A DNA stretch of 64,000 nucleotides from Symbiodinium natans. Its lineage: Eukaryota > Sar > Dinophyceae > Suessiales > Symbiodiniaceae. A program made the position numbers and the translations under genes. Shown piece by piece: positions 1 through 10,782 of this stretch. Location: the NCBI GenBank assembly GCA_905221605.1, contig CAJNDS010002812.1, forward strand, positions 1,042,906 to 1,106,905. The letters run 5' to 3'. The stretch's first letter is position 1; each line of letters starts with the position of its first letter. The notes beneath the pieces are model-generated. The model saw only the letters and a program-made list of their open reading frames with translations. It was not told where the DNA came from and did not search any database.

Positions 1-3000
1 CATGAGCACTTCCACCCTTATTCTCCACAAGGGATGTACCAGTTCGTCGCTCTCGGTAGGTACCTGGCTCTTCCACGCCTCGGCTTACCCGGCCTCTCAA
101 CCGTTTTACATAGCCGGCTTATTATCAAATAGGCTACCTAGAAGGGAACCTTCATGTAAAACAATCCCAATATCCAAAAGCTTAAAAGCTTCTGCTGGGC
201 TCGGAAGGTCGCTGCAGCAGGCACTGCCACCTAGCTTTCCCACCAGCTGCAAGAATCACCAGGAAACAGACAAAACCCTAAACCCTAGACCCTAAACCAC
301 ACACACATGCAACCCTAAACCCTGCACCCTAAACCCTGAATCCAGGTCTTAAACCCTGAACCACACACATGCACGATCCAGGAGGTCCGCGATGTTCTCG
401 ACGGCTTCGGTGCGCCTCTCGCACCGGATGTGCCTTGCAAGGAAGTGTCAGAAACCCGCAACACCTAAACCCCTAAACCCGGAGGCCCCCTGTACCTTCA
501 GCCAAAAGCAGCTTTGGTGATGTCTATATGACGACGACGACCACGGCGAATACTACTGCTGTAGTTTGTAGAGTTAGAGTGGGGGTCGCCCACAAAAAGC
601 ATCCTTAGCCCACATGCCCAAGCCCTTCAACGAATGCCTTGGGCTCACTCTGCCCGGGGGTTTATAGGATTTAGGATTTAGTGGTTAGGGCTTTGGGTTT
701 AGGATGAGATCAAGTTCGCTGCTGGCTCGGATCTTGGGAAGCATGGCGTTTAGGGTTCTGATGTGCAACACGATGAGGGGCCGCTCTTCATTTCGGGCCT
801 CCAAATTTCTGGAATCTGAAGGTAGCCTCTGTGCCAGCGACCCGACACACAACTCGAAACCCCGAACCCGGAGCCCTATGAAGATGTTGACACCACAAGC
901 TCAGGGTAGCTGTAGCCTTAGACTGCCAGGATTCCTGTGTCTAGTCTAGGGCAGTTCTGCAGCCCCCAGGACCTGCAAGACAATTCTGCTCGCGCCCATT
1001 AGTGTTGGGCGCAAGTAAATGTAGCATTCGACACCCCAATCCACTCTGACTAGTAGTAGCCACCATCCCCCCGCCCTCCCCACCCCCAACCCCCCCCCTG
1101 CCCAAGCCCACATCTCAAGCTTGCGATTCCCGTGGTTTGGGGATGTGGCATCTCCTGACCTTTCTCACCTTGGACCTTCTGAGGACCCTTCGGGATCTTC
1201 AACCACATGGACATGCACTGCGTGCACCCTGACCGCCCAGACAAGGTTTTGCTGGTGAAGGTTTCAAGTGGTTTCTGGTGGACTGAGAGGCTTTGAGAAT
1301 CGTTTTTGTTGTGAGGATGCTATGGCAGAGCCATTTCAGATGCCATGGAAGACAGGAGAAAAACTGCAGCCCTTGCTGTGTTATGGCGCTTGGGGTGCCT
1401 GGGAGCAAGTGCAGTTGCAGAAGGGCTGCCCTTGGCCAGATCTGTCCCACAAGCTCACGCCTGTCCGGCAAGCGCCAGCACGGGCACAAATGGTTTGGCG
1501 CGTGGTGCAGTGCTGCCCTGAACCAATGCTTAAGTAGGCAGGCTTAGGAGCTTCCAGGTTCTGTAACAGAGACACGCAGAGGAACAGAAAGAGAGAGATA
1601 GAGAGACGCACACATACACACGCTCTTACAAACCGCAAGACAAAAATCTGCCCTAGGACTGGTACACAGCGTTCCTGTAGCGAAAAGATCGGGATAGAGC
1701 CAAGCTCTATAAAGTTGGAACGTGGTTGCATATGTCACCACCTGGTCTCATGGATGCGTATACAAGCCGGAGCATGACTTGCAGTAGAGCCTCGTGCTCC
1801 GCGAGCGTGTACATGTTGATTGTTGCCACACAGCTTCCGGCTGAACATTTGTTCGAGAAGTGCTTGCGAATGTCGCAACACCACTTGCTGCTGAACATCA
1901 TGCTCTGCAAGCGCGCACCTTGCGGCAAATCCTCTATCCTCCGCAAACACACCTGATTGTTTTTTTTGACGTAGAAGCAAGTCCTCCTAGCAGATATTCT
2001 CATGAGTTCAGCGCCCGCGACGAAGGTCAGCGCCTGGCAAAAGATCTTTACAACGAGCATGTGCAGAGGTACACGTCGCTGACCCCTTCTGATATTCTGA
2101 TGGTCTTCGGACTATGCAAGACAGAAATGCTCACTGGCCACCCCCCATCCCCCTCCAAAATTGAGACTCACAAGCCCAGCCATGTTTAGCCGACTCACCG
2201 GCAGAGACACGCACTGACCCCAACAGATTTCGCCACCCTGAATGCCTGAAACAACCAGCAGTTAGTCCGAGCCAAGTTCAAACACCCTCCCCACACCGGC
2301 CCAACCACAAAAGCAAACACGACTTGTTACATGGCCGAGGCAAAGTGAGTCAGAAGACGAGGCCATGGAGTCCCGGAGCGAAGCTCGTTCTGAGCACCCG
2401 AAACCTTTACCATTAACCCCTGCGCAGGCTCACCTTTCTTCATGTAAGGGCTGATCATCCTTGTCGGGGTCCAGTACAGTATATTCCTCAAGAGTTTTAC
2501 GGTACCAAAAGGGCCCATAATTTTTCGGACCAACCTCAGCCACCAACCCTGTGCGATTCATGGGGCTGCCATCAGCACACCTGGTTTCCAGGTCTATGGG
2601 CTTGGTTTGGGGTGGGTGCAGGTTAGGTTTTGCTCCCTTGGCCAGGCTTTCTGCACAGACCGTTCAGGGTTTAGGGTTTAGGGTTTAGGGTTTAGGGTTT
2701 AGGGTTTAGGGTTTAGGGTTTAGGGTTTAGGGTTCGTTCGTTTGCCGTTTGTTTTAGCTCGCAGTGGCAGGGGATGGCGCTGTCCTTTCAAGCATCGCTA
2801 TTGCCAGGGGCTCAGGACATGGGGTTTAGGGTTTAGGGTTTAGGGTCTAGGGTCTAGGGTCTAGGGTTTAGGGTGCGACTTCGTCTCTGCAATACCTTCT
2901 GCGCGCAGCCTGGGGATCAGAGGTCGGGGTGATTCATCACGTGCGACTAGTAAGTACTAGTTGTTTAAGAACCCCCAAAAACACAAGATAATAATCCCCT

Positions 3001-5318
3001 AGATTACCCTAGAAGGAAGAATATTTTAGGGGGGGGGGGTTCTTAAGCAACTAGTAGCTAAGAATTTATGTTCCCGCTGCTTCCGCACCTCTTGCTTGCT
3101 TCATACTTGTTCCCCAACTCCCAAGCCCATTCCGACTAGCAAACCCCAATCCCCCCACCCCCCCCCAAATAGAGGGGTCGCAATAATTACGAATAGTATT
3201 ACCCTATGTGGCCCCTAAATAGTTATACTAATGTAACTCCCCAACAAAAAGCCCTTTTCTAATGGGGCCCCTAGAGCACCAAGTTTCAGAGAGCCACCCC
3301 CCCTAAACCCTAGACCCTAAACCCTAAACCCTAAACCCTAAACCCTAAACCCTAAACCACCCCTCCCCCAATTCAGCCCGAAGGCCGGGCCTGCCTGCAC
3401 ACCAAAGCGATGTCGGAGCTGGCCCCAAGGTGTCTAAATCAGGCGCTCGCCCCTCCCATGTTTAGGGTTTAGGGTTTAGGGTTTAGGGTTTCCGGACATG
3501 GGGGGTACCTTTTGGGGGTCCCTTTAAGGGGATTACTCTTCTATGTGGGGGTATAAAAAGGGTGCCCCTATTTCGGGAAAGACCCATGTCTTTCCTTGAA
3601 GAGCTTTAGGGTTCAGGGGGGAGGGGATGATTTGGGATTCGGGCCTTTTTTGGGGTGGAGACAGAGGGGGTTTCGGCTTGAGGGTTGAGGGGTTGTGAAG
3701 TTGGGTGGAATCGAATCGCAAAATGCAACCCTATAAGGCTCAGGGTGCTCGAGAGGTTTAGCGACCCTCATCCCTATAGGGCTCTAAAGGGCTTTAGACT
3801 CTAGAGGCCCCAAGGGGTTAAGGACCCCTCAGCCCTGAACACCCCAAGCCTTCTAAGCTGTCGCGCGCTGCGTCTTGCAGGTCAGCGGCAAAATTCAGCG
3901 ATAAAAGTTACTCACTGCAAAAAAGTGGGTTTTTGCACAAAGTGGCTATTCGAGAGAAGTGGCTTTCCGAAGAAAGGCCGCTTTTCGCAAAAAGTTGATT
4001 TTTCTACTCAAAAGTGGGCTTTTTGCGGAACATTTGCCCCCCAACATCAAGGACACCCCCCAAAATTTTTGGGGGCCAGCAGTTCTGACCCTAAACCCTA
4101 AACCCTAATTGAGGCGTGCGGCTACGTGCTTGGCAGCACCGACCTTCAGGACCTCTTAACACGCGCTTAGGGGGGCTCATGGCACAGCTTGGGCTGCACT
4201 ACTACTTGCTTCAGAACCCCCCCCAAAAAATGTAGAATGGCCTTCCTTATAAGGGCGATTTAGGGGTTAATTGTAGAATATCCTTCCTTGTAAGGGCAAT
4301 ATAGGGAGTGTTGTCTATCTTGTTTTGGGGGGTTGCAACAAGGTAGATTATGTCCTCACGGCCCCCACAAAATTATACTATACTATCCCCCAACAAACCC
4401 TATCCTGTGTTTTGGGGGGCTCTTGAGCAAGAGGGTGGTTTACGAGAATAAGGGGCCTGTAATATATACCCCCAAATAGTAGGATCCCCTGAAAATAAGG
4501 ACCCCATTAAGGTACCCCTAATCTCGGAAGCCCCCACATAGGCTGTAGGGTCTAGGGCTAACTTCGGGGGTTCAAGGGACTACAGAAGGGACCCTTACAA
4601 GGGGCCCCAGGGGTTACTTAGGGGTTATTTAGGGGGCTACTTACTACTCACTACAATCGGTTGCCACAGGCGGGCCTTGCAAAAGCGGCGCAAGATTTCC
4701 TGCATCCACAGTAGGTATATAGGACTATGTAATGTAACGTATACATCGGGGTCGTATAAGGGAATAAGATGAAGGGCCCCTTCTAGGGCTCCCTGCTTAT
4801 ACCCCTTACTTGGAGTTTCGTGGTACTTATTAACCAATTAGAGCTGTACTTATAACCCACTTATAAGCCCCTTAAGTGCCCTAATATGGCTATAAGTACA
4901 GTTGGAAGCACAGTTATAATTAGTTAATGAGTACCCTGAACCTCCAAGTAGGGGGTGAGTCTTCGAAGGCGCACGTTTGACCTTTCTGATGCCTCCTGAA
5001 ACAGGAGCTGCGCCTGCCCGCAGAGCGGATCAAGGCCTTGGTTTTGGGTTTTGGGTTTTGGGCTTTGGGCTTAGGGCTTAGGTTTCAGGGTTCCGGCCGT
5101 TTAAGGCTGTCTGTTTTGTTGTCGTTCTGTCTTTCTCTTTCGCTGTCTCTTCTCTTGCTCTTTCTCTGTAGCTTTCTCTTTCTCTTCGCCTTTCTCTGTC
5201 TCTTTCTCTTTCTCTGTCTCTTTCTCTTTCTCTTTCTCTTTCTCTTTCCCTCTCTCTCTCTGTCTCTCTCTGGCAGAATGTTTTGCGACACATGAAGAAT
5301 CCGGAAGACCCTAGCTAG
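1..5318 (+). CDS. Unnamed multi-exon gene, 5' end outside window
   Basis: I do not recognise the product. Coding islands in order: 1-55 (HEHFHPYSPQG, donor GTAGGT), about 382-440 (EVRDVLDGFGAPLAP), 709-747 (IKFAAGSDLGKHG, then GTTTAGGG), 1184-1260 (IFNHMDMHCVHPDRPDKVLL), 2771-2823 (DGAVLSSIAIARGSGHG), 2923-2949 (ends at GTAAGT), 3377-3459 (RACLHTKAMSEL), 4114-4164 (CGYVLGSTDLQDLLTR), 4671-4712 (AGLAKAAQDFLHP), 5005-5039 (ELRLPAERIKAL) and 5277-5318 (NVLRHMKNPEDPS, TAG stop). The last two join in phase. Some earlier joins have a second open frame or do not match in phase, so this could be two genes. The frames avoid stops and have codon-like composition; the gaps carry telomere heptamers and inverted-repeat elements. 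Confidence 0.42.
2665..2733. repeat. Intronic (TTTAGGG)n array
   Basis: About ten perfect heptamers. A shorter array with TCTAGGG variants follows at 2824-2873, just after a coding island. Both lie in introns, not at a chromosome end. Confidence 0.9.
2949..3057. mobile_element. Inverted-repeat element, family IE-4
   Basis: The ends are near-perfect inverted repeats (ACTAGTTGTTTAAGAACCCC and its complement with TTCTTAAGCAACTAGT). The left end overlaps a GTAAGT splice donor. Related copies lie at 30535-30645 and 43680-43832. Confidence 0.6.
3175..3262. mobile_element. Inverted-repeat element, family IE-6
   Basis: Starts GGGTCGCAATAATTACGAAT and carries ATAGTATTACCC...GGCCCC inside. Related copies at 34287-34395, 41424-41512, 57420-57520 and 61375-61445 share this head. 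Confidence 0.5.
3300..3357. repeat. Intronic (CCCTAAA)n array before an exon
   Basis: Seven to eight heptamers on the upstream side of the coding island 3377-3459. That island is followed immediately by TTTAGGG repeats: the recurring CCCTAAA-exon-TTTAGGG order. Confidence 0.85.
4808..4951. mobile_element. Inverted-repeat element, family IE-1
   Basis: The outer ends are the inverted repeat ACTTGGAG.TTC.TGGTAC / GTACC.TGAACCTCCAAGT, and the interior is itself palindromic (ATAAGTACAG). The closest relative is at 28587-28732; other copies are listed separately. Confidence 0.6.
5105..5271 (+). repeat. CTTTCT-type polypyrimidine tract before a terminal exon
   Basis: About 165 bp almost purely C/T (TTTCTC, TCTCTG units) ending in CTCTCTGGCAG directly before the last exon of the first gene. 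It reads as an extreme polypyrimidine tract for the 3' splice site, although simple-repeat expansion alone could explain it. Confidence 0.75.
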
Positions 5319-5607
5319 AGTCTAGGGTTTGGGGTTTAGGGTGCCTCCAATTCGGAACATGTCAAGCTCGTTAGGTGTATACTCGGTGTCATGGGAGACC
5401 TGAAAACCCTGCCCTGTCCCAACCCTACAACCCTAACCCTGGAACCCCAAAACCTACAAACCTAGAACTCTGAAGCCCCCAAAAACCCCAAAGCCCAAAA
5501 ACCCAAAACTCAAAGAAAAACCCAAAACCCTAAATTAGAACCCTAAATTAGAACTCTAAAACCCTACAAAATGCAAAAAAAACCGAAGCCGGCAAGAGAT
5601 TTGCAAG

Positions 5608-7734
5608 GCTATCAGCGCGGCGAAGCGCGATCTGAAAGCCCCAGGCCCCAGCCGAGAGGCAGCCGCACCGGGTTTGGGCTTAGGGTTTAGGGTTTGGGGT
5701 TTAGGGTTTAGGGTTTGGGGTTTAGGGTTTAGGGTTTGGGGTTTGGGGTTTTTAAAGTTTGTAGCATATGAATATTTCCCCAGAATAGGGCTGCCCCTTT
5801 TTAGACCCCAAATAGAACAGAATTCCCTTACAGGGACCCCAATAAAGGGTACCCCGATTATTGCAAGCAAAAGAACCCCTGCACCATCAAACAACTACTT
5901 GCGCATGTTCATGGTGCACAATAGAGTTAGACTGCACTGAGAAGATGCAGCAGCGTTTCGTTCTTTATCCCTCGTCGGTGCAGACTAACTTGTTGCAGAA
6001 ATCGTGTCGTTTTTAGACCGTTGTTTGTCGGCAGAACAGGAGCATGCACGTACGCATGAACACGCTGGGGTCAACAACCGCAGCGGGGATGTGGTCCTTA
6101 TAACTTATGAAGGGTATGTACCCCGTGCTGTCAACTCTGGCCGTACCTAAAGCTATGGATCTTCAGCCCACACCCCTTACCTTTCCTGAACCATTTGTTG
6201 GAACGCTGCAGGCCTTCTCAATCACCAGGCCGTGTGAAGTGTTAAGCTCTTGGCTGCCTCTACCCCCCAAAGCCATAGGAAAGGTAAGCTCAAAGCTCCA
6301 ATGCCTCGAAGGGCCAGCTCTCTTGCTCCCTACACTGTGGTCCGGGCCTTGTGGGTGGGGAAGCGGACAATCTTGTCATGTAGTAAGACACCTACTTAAG
6401 GTGCCCTACTTCAAGACTATATACACCCGAAACAGAGGCTTCAAGCTTTCAGATGTGCTTGGGCACCCTCCGGCGGCTTAGGGCTCCATGTATAGTGGAG
6501 CGTAGATCTTTGAGGAACGAATCGTTGTCGTGCTGCTTGCAGAGAAACACGGTAGGTGTAAGGGTTCATGTACACCTTGGCAGACTAGACCGCATGTCAA
6601 TTCTCACGTTGCAGATGGACAAGTGACTGCCACGCTCTTTAGGTAAAGAAATTATCTAGGTTTGTTTTTGGGACATTGTTATTTTCCTTATTTGGGTTTA
6701 TAAGGGACCCTATATATAAATATTTTTCAGAGGGTTTAAAGGCCAACCCAGATAAAGAAACTGTGTTCTCGGAGATCAGCTTGGGATTGGGATGAGGTGC
6801 GGCAGTGAAGCGAGCAGCTGATGAGAAAGTCGCTCGGCCATGCATTGCTTGCACCCCTCCCAAAACCACTAAACCTAGGGTTTAGGGTTTAGGGTTCAGG
6901 GTTTAGGGTTTAGGGTTTAGGGTTTAGGGTTTAGGGTTTAGGGTTTAGGGTTTGAACCCTAAACTATCAACCCGGTCTGCTTATGGCTGAAACGCTGACC
7001 CCCGAACTATGAAGACGCGCCTCAAAATCCCTTGAAGGTCATTCCGCAGCCTTGCGGTCCTCAACTATGGAGCCCCTCAAGCGCTCTAAACTCTAACCCA
7101 ATTCAGCGTTGAGCTACATAATCATTGGCCCTCGATGGTGCCCTCAAGAATGAGAGTGATATCGCCGGCTAGAACCTCAAATGTCAGAGCGGGTTTCTAA
7201 CTGTTGTTCTTTCAGTGGGGCCTTCTTTGCCCCTTGCCCTGTACGCTTTGGGGAATAAATAAATTTACGTGCCTTGACTCATTGTCCGTTCTCAAGTTCC
7301 GGTCTCCTTTTCCTTAAGCCCGAAACCTTAGACTTGCGGCTGATGTTGAGGACCCTCCCCCCCCCCAACCACAAAAAAAAAACGAAAAACAAGAAGAAAA
7401 ACAGAGAAATACTTAGAGCCCTTTCCATATGTAGCTGTCTTAGAGTGGTCTCAGTATGGGACCTGTTGGAGACTCTTGCAGTTGGGGAGTTTTTCCTGGG
7501 ATGCCCAGTAATAGATCCGCCATCAACCCAATTAAGCCCAGGCACACTTGTTTCAGGGGTACCTAGTTGTAGGGCTGGGGCTGTTGCACCAGTGCCGGGA
7601 GTTACCCTTGGGTTTGCCCAGACGTCGAGAATGGCTACGAGACGGTTTTGCACTTCGTGTCTCGAGGGCCTAAGAAGAACAAGGAGAAGAAGAAAGTGCT
7701 AAGCACAGAAGCTTCAACCGAGACCCAAGAGTAG
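5608..7734 (+). CDS. Unnamed multi-exon gene
   Basis: Product not recognised. Islands: 5608-5671 (AISAAKRDLKAPG, donor GTTTGG), 6040-6113 (HAGVNNRSGDVVLITYEG, donor GTATGT), 6515-6551 (ERIVVVLLAEKH, donor GTAGGT), 6615-6642 (DGQVTATLF, donor GTAAAG), about 6797-6850 (VKRAADEKVARPCIA) and 7622-7734 (DVENGYETVLHFVSRGPKK...), which runs into a TAG stop. 6515-6551 joins 6615-6642 in phase across a 63-bp intron with canonical ends, the best-supported join here. The C-terminus is Lys-rich (KKNKEKKKV). The joins to the 6797 and 7622 exons are not phase-proven, and the terminal exon could belong to the next gene. Confidence 0.42.
6878..6954. repeat. Intronic (TTTAGGG)n array
   Basis: About eleven heptamers with one TTCAGGG variant, downstream of the 6797 coding island. 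Confidence 0.9.
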
Positions 7735-7760
7735 GACAGCACACCCCACTACCCCCGAAG

Positions 7761-9590
7761 GCTCGGAAGAGTTGGAGCTGCCACTGCGGAGCGCCTCCGG
7801 CCCGGAACTCAGCGTCTTCTCGCATGTCTTTATGGGGCTGCAAGAGTTGAGGGTTCAGGGTTTAGGGTTTAGGGTTTAGGGTTTAGGCTTAGAGGGCCTG
7901 GGCTGACATCCCAAGCTAAACCTGGTACAGTCCGCCCCAGTTGACAGGCCGCGGCCTTCGCCCCTCTATCGCAACAAGCTTCGCCACTCAGGTTTGCACC
8001 AAATGTGGCACGACTCCTTTCCACCACCACGGCTCCTGCGAGGAGGCATTGGTCAGAAGGGATACTTGGAGGTTGATGTCGTAGTTATATCTGGGGTTCT
8101 AAGTGGGATGACTGCCGGTATGACTGGCTGTAGCATTATTGTGGGGTACTTATAAAACCCTACTTCTAACTACCCATGAACCCTTCAAGTACTGCCTGTG
8201 GGTTCACAGGTTTAAGGGGTTTAGCCTTGGCTTTAGGGTCTTTGGATCCGAATCCGACTTCTGCAAGAAAGCTGGGGAGCCTCCTCCCCCTAGCATCCCC
8301 AGTTGAGGTCTGTAATCTCTACAGGTCGGCCATAACAAATGTAGGTTTTACACATGAAGTAGGGTTCATAGTAAGGCTTTGGTAAGTGTACAGTACTATC
8401 TGTGTACATATGCGTATATATATATATATGTATATATAGATATACATATACATACATACATACATACATACATACATACATACATACATACATACATACA
8501 TACATACATACATACATACATACATACATACATACATACATACATACATACACAGTGGGTGGGTATTCTCTATACATATACGTACACACATATTGGGTAG
8601 TAGTAAACTTATTCTGTTTGAGCGAAACATATTTATACGTATGTATACATATATACATGCACATGGGCCTACCACTCCTTCCTAGCACACTTTCGATCAT
8701 CACCGAAGTCTATCGGGTTATAGATATACAGAAGTAGCTACAAGCTTGAACATCTGGCGACGTTTGGGTTACAGCAGACGTCCCCGAAGCCGAGAATCCT
8801 CGACCCTTGAAGGTGCGATTTCTCCGCAAGCGATGGCTGGAGTGGGCGCACGGCGGGGGCCGTGAGGCCATGAATGTGGGTGTACCTAAAGGTTTCATGG
8901 GAAGTTATTTTTAGGCCTATGTGCACCTTCTTTTGGGATGACTTGGTGTTGAATAAGTACCCCTTCAAGTGGGCTGGGGAGCTTTACGTGTATAGGGCAT
9001 AGGCAACAGGGCTTCCCCGCAATCTAATACCTGGGCAAAGCCCGAGCCCGGACGTGACATGGGTTTAGTGCATAGGGCCTGAGGGTTTGCTTAGTCCAAC
9101 CTGGTACAAGAAATGTTTGAGGCAATCTATTTTTTGCTTCTCCACCTGCCGTTGGTTCATTGACAAAGAGGGTGCTATAGCAACACTAGAGGGATAAGGT
9201 GGCCACTAAGAGTACCATGTATGGACCTTCAGCGCATGCTACACTACCAAACTCATTCTATAGTGGGTATGGGTGCCAGTGAGAAGATGTCTTGCCAGTG
9301 ACTGCCAGGCATATCGTGGCCTCCAGCGACGTGCGAAACGCAAGGCGACGACACAGCAGCGTGCCCTCCGCGAGGACGGGCAAATGGTTTCATTGGGATC
9401 ATGTGAGGGCTATGGCGCTGACCGTTTTTGCATCGAATTTCGGTGTCGGATACCGACTCTCGGGGGGTATGTTGATCTCAGGGTCGCCACGATGAAGCTG
9501 GCAAGTAATGCGTACAGCAGGTTGCCGATTGCACTTCTCTATTGGGAGTTGCTCAGCCTTTTTGACTACGGACTCCTGCAAAACCCTTAA
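7761..9590 (+). CDS. Unnamed multi-exon gene with basic C-terminus
   Basis: Not recognised. Islands: about 7761-7854 (EGSEELELPLRSASGPELS), 7948-8060 (SPLYRNKLRHSGLHQMWHD), 8775-8879 (RFLRKRWLEWAHGGG, donor GTGTAC) and 9309-9590 (YRGLQRRAKRKATTQQRALR..., ending in TAA). The 7948 exon ends exactly where an IE-1 element starts (8060), apparently on a GA donor. The last exon is long for this window (about 280 bp), and its antisense is also partly open, so its extent is uncertain. The first island could instead be 3'UTR of the preceding gene. Confidence 0.42.
8060..8191. mobile_element. Inverted-repeat element, family IE-1
   Basis: Left end TACTTGGAGGTTGATG; right end CTAACTACCCATGAACCC then TTCAAGTA, the complementary terminus. 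It begins at the end of the 7948-8060 coding island, so its left edge appears to coincide with a splice donor. Confidence 0.65.
8415..8551. repeat. (TA)n then (CATA)n microsatellite
   Basis: TATATA tract followed by about 25 CATA tetramers. Open frames across it on both strands are only translations of the repeat. Confidence 0.97.
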
Positions 9591-9873
9591 GCCTGAGATC
9601 TAAAGGACCCAGGAACCCTACACCCAGAACCCTCAGTTGAAAGCGACTTAGCAACCCTACACCTCAAACCCCAAGCGCTAAACGAACAAGCAACCGGAAA
9701 TCCTAAAACCCTGAGTTGCTATCGGCGGAGCATCCCTGAACTCCGAAGGTGTAAACGACTGAACAACCTAAACCTACACCCTTTCTGGGAACCAACTTGA
9801 AATATGAAACGCAGACCCTAAGCCCTCAACCCTAAACCCTAAACCCTAAACCCTGATCTCCCAGAAGTGAGAG

Positions 9874-10470
9874 GCCATCGAAATCGGGAGCCAGCAGACT
9901 GCAGACAGCCAAGATGATCAGGCCCGGCTGTGTCTTTTGTAATCGGAAGTTCCAGTGTACAGGTACACAACAGGAGGTCTAGGGTTTAGGGTTTACAACT
10001 GTTGCCCTATCGGCTGGGTATCTTTACCTTTCTGCCTCCATGATTCTTTTGTATAAGGCTGTCTTGAAAGGCACCCTACACCCTAAACCCTAAACCCTAA
10101 ACCCTAATTAGGCAAGCAGGCGTACAGCACGGGGGCTGGTACAGCACGGGGGCTGCCGAGTTGAGAGCAGTGGCCGCTGCAATCACTTAACCTGAAACAA
10201 AGCTTACCTAGGACCTAGGGTGACCTAAAGAACTCCCAGGGGGGAACGGGGAATAAGATACCACGCTTGAATAACGAGGTATGGTATATCCCTCCCTTGT
10301 TTGGTGCATATTTCTGAGCCCAACGCCCGAACCCCGGAACCCCCTAAGTCACTGAAACTCCGAGTCTAAACCCCTTTCCCCGCAGCTGTTCTGCTCAAGT
10401 CGAAGCCCCAGCCGGGGATTCGGGCTTACAGGGTTCAAGGGCTTCAGGAGGCCCGAAGCCATGCTCAGAC
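9874..10470 (+). CDS. Exons of uncertain ownership upstream of the phosphatase
   Basis: Three coding-like islands lie just before the phosphatase exons. 9874-9962 reads a basic stretch then CVFCNRKFQC, a possible Cys knuckle, and ends in GTACAC. Around 10111-10180 several frames are open. 10386 to about 10470 reads LLKSKPQPGIRAY. They may be N-terminal exons of the phosphatase (whose first solid exon starts in phase 1, so something must precede it) or the end of another gene. No start codon is assigned. Confidence 0.3.
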
Positions 10471-10501
10471 TTGGCAGGCAAGGCTGACGTTAAGCTTGCT
10501 A

Positions 10502-10602
10502 GTCCAGTGGTGCCCTTTACCCTTTTTGTGGGTTATGGGTTCCATGTAAGTTAGCCAACCCAAGAAAGGGTGCTCCTATCGTAGTATGGTTACTGGGCTG
10601 AC
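10502..10602. mobile_element. Inverted-repeat element, family IE-8
   Basis: Left half GTGGTGCCCTTTACCCTTTT; right half ends in the complementary GTAGTATGGTTACTGGGCT. Copies at 53250-53362 and 62398-62505. Confidence 0.6.
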
Positions 10603-10782
10603 ATGAAGTTTTGGGCGGCAGAGGCTTGGATGTTTCGGGTTTGGGGTGTATACGAGTTTTGGGGTCTTCTTCCTGAATCCTGTGACCTAACCCTAATCGA
10701 GTTTGCTCAGAAAAGGGTCGGGCTTGGAGAGGCTTCGTAGGTGGCCTTTCACCGCACTTCAACCCCTTATGATCTGCAGAAG

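Noticed and set aside
5078-5293. Arg/Glu-rich minus-strand frames
   Set aside because: They are translations of the CTTTCT polypyrimidine tract.
8290-8737. Open frames of 111-137 codons on both strands
   Set aside because: Translations of the CATA/TATG microsatellite.
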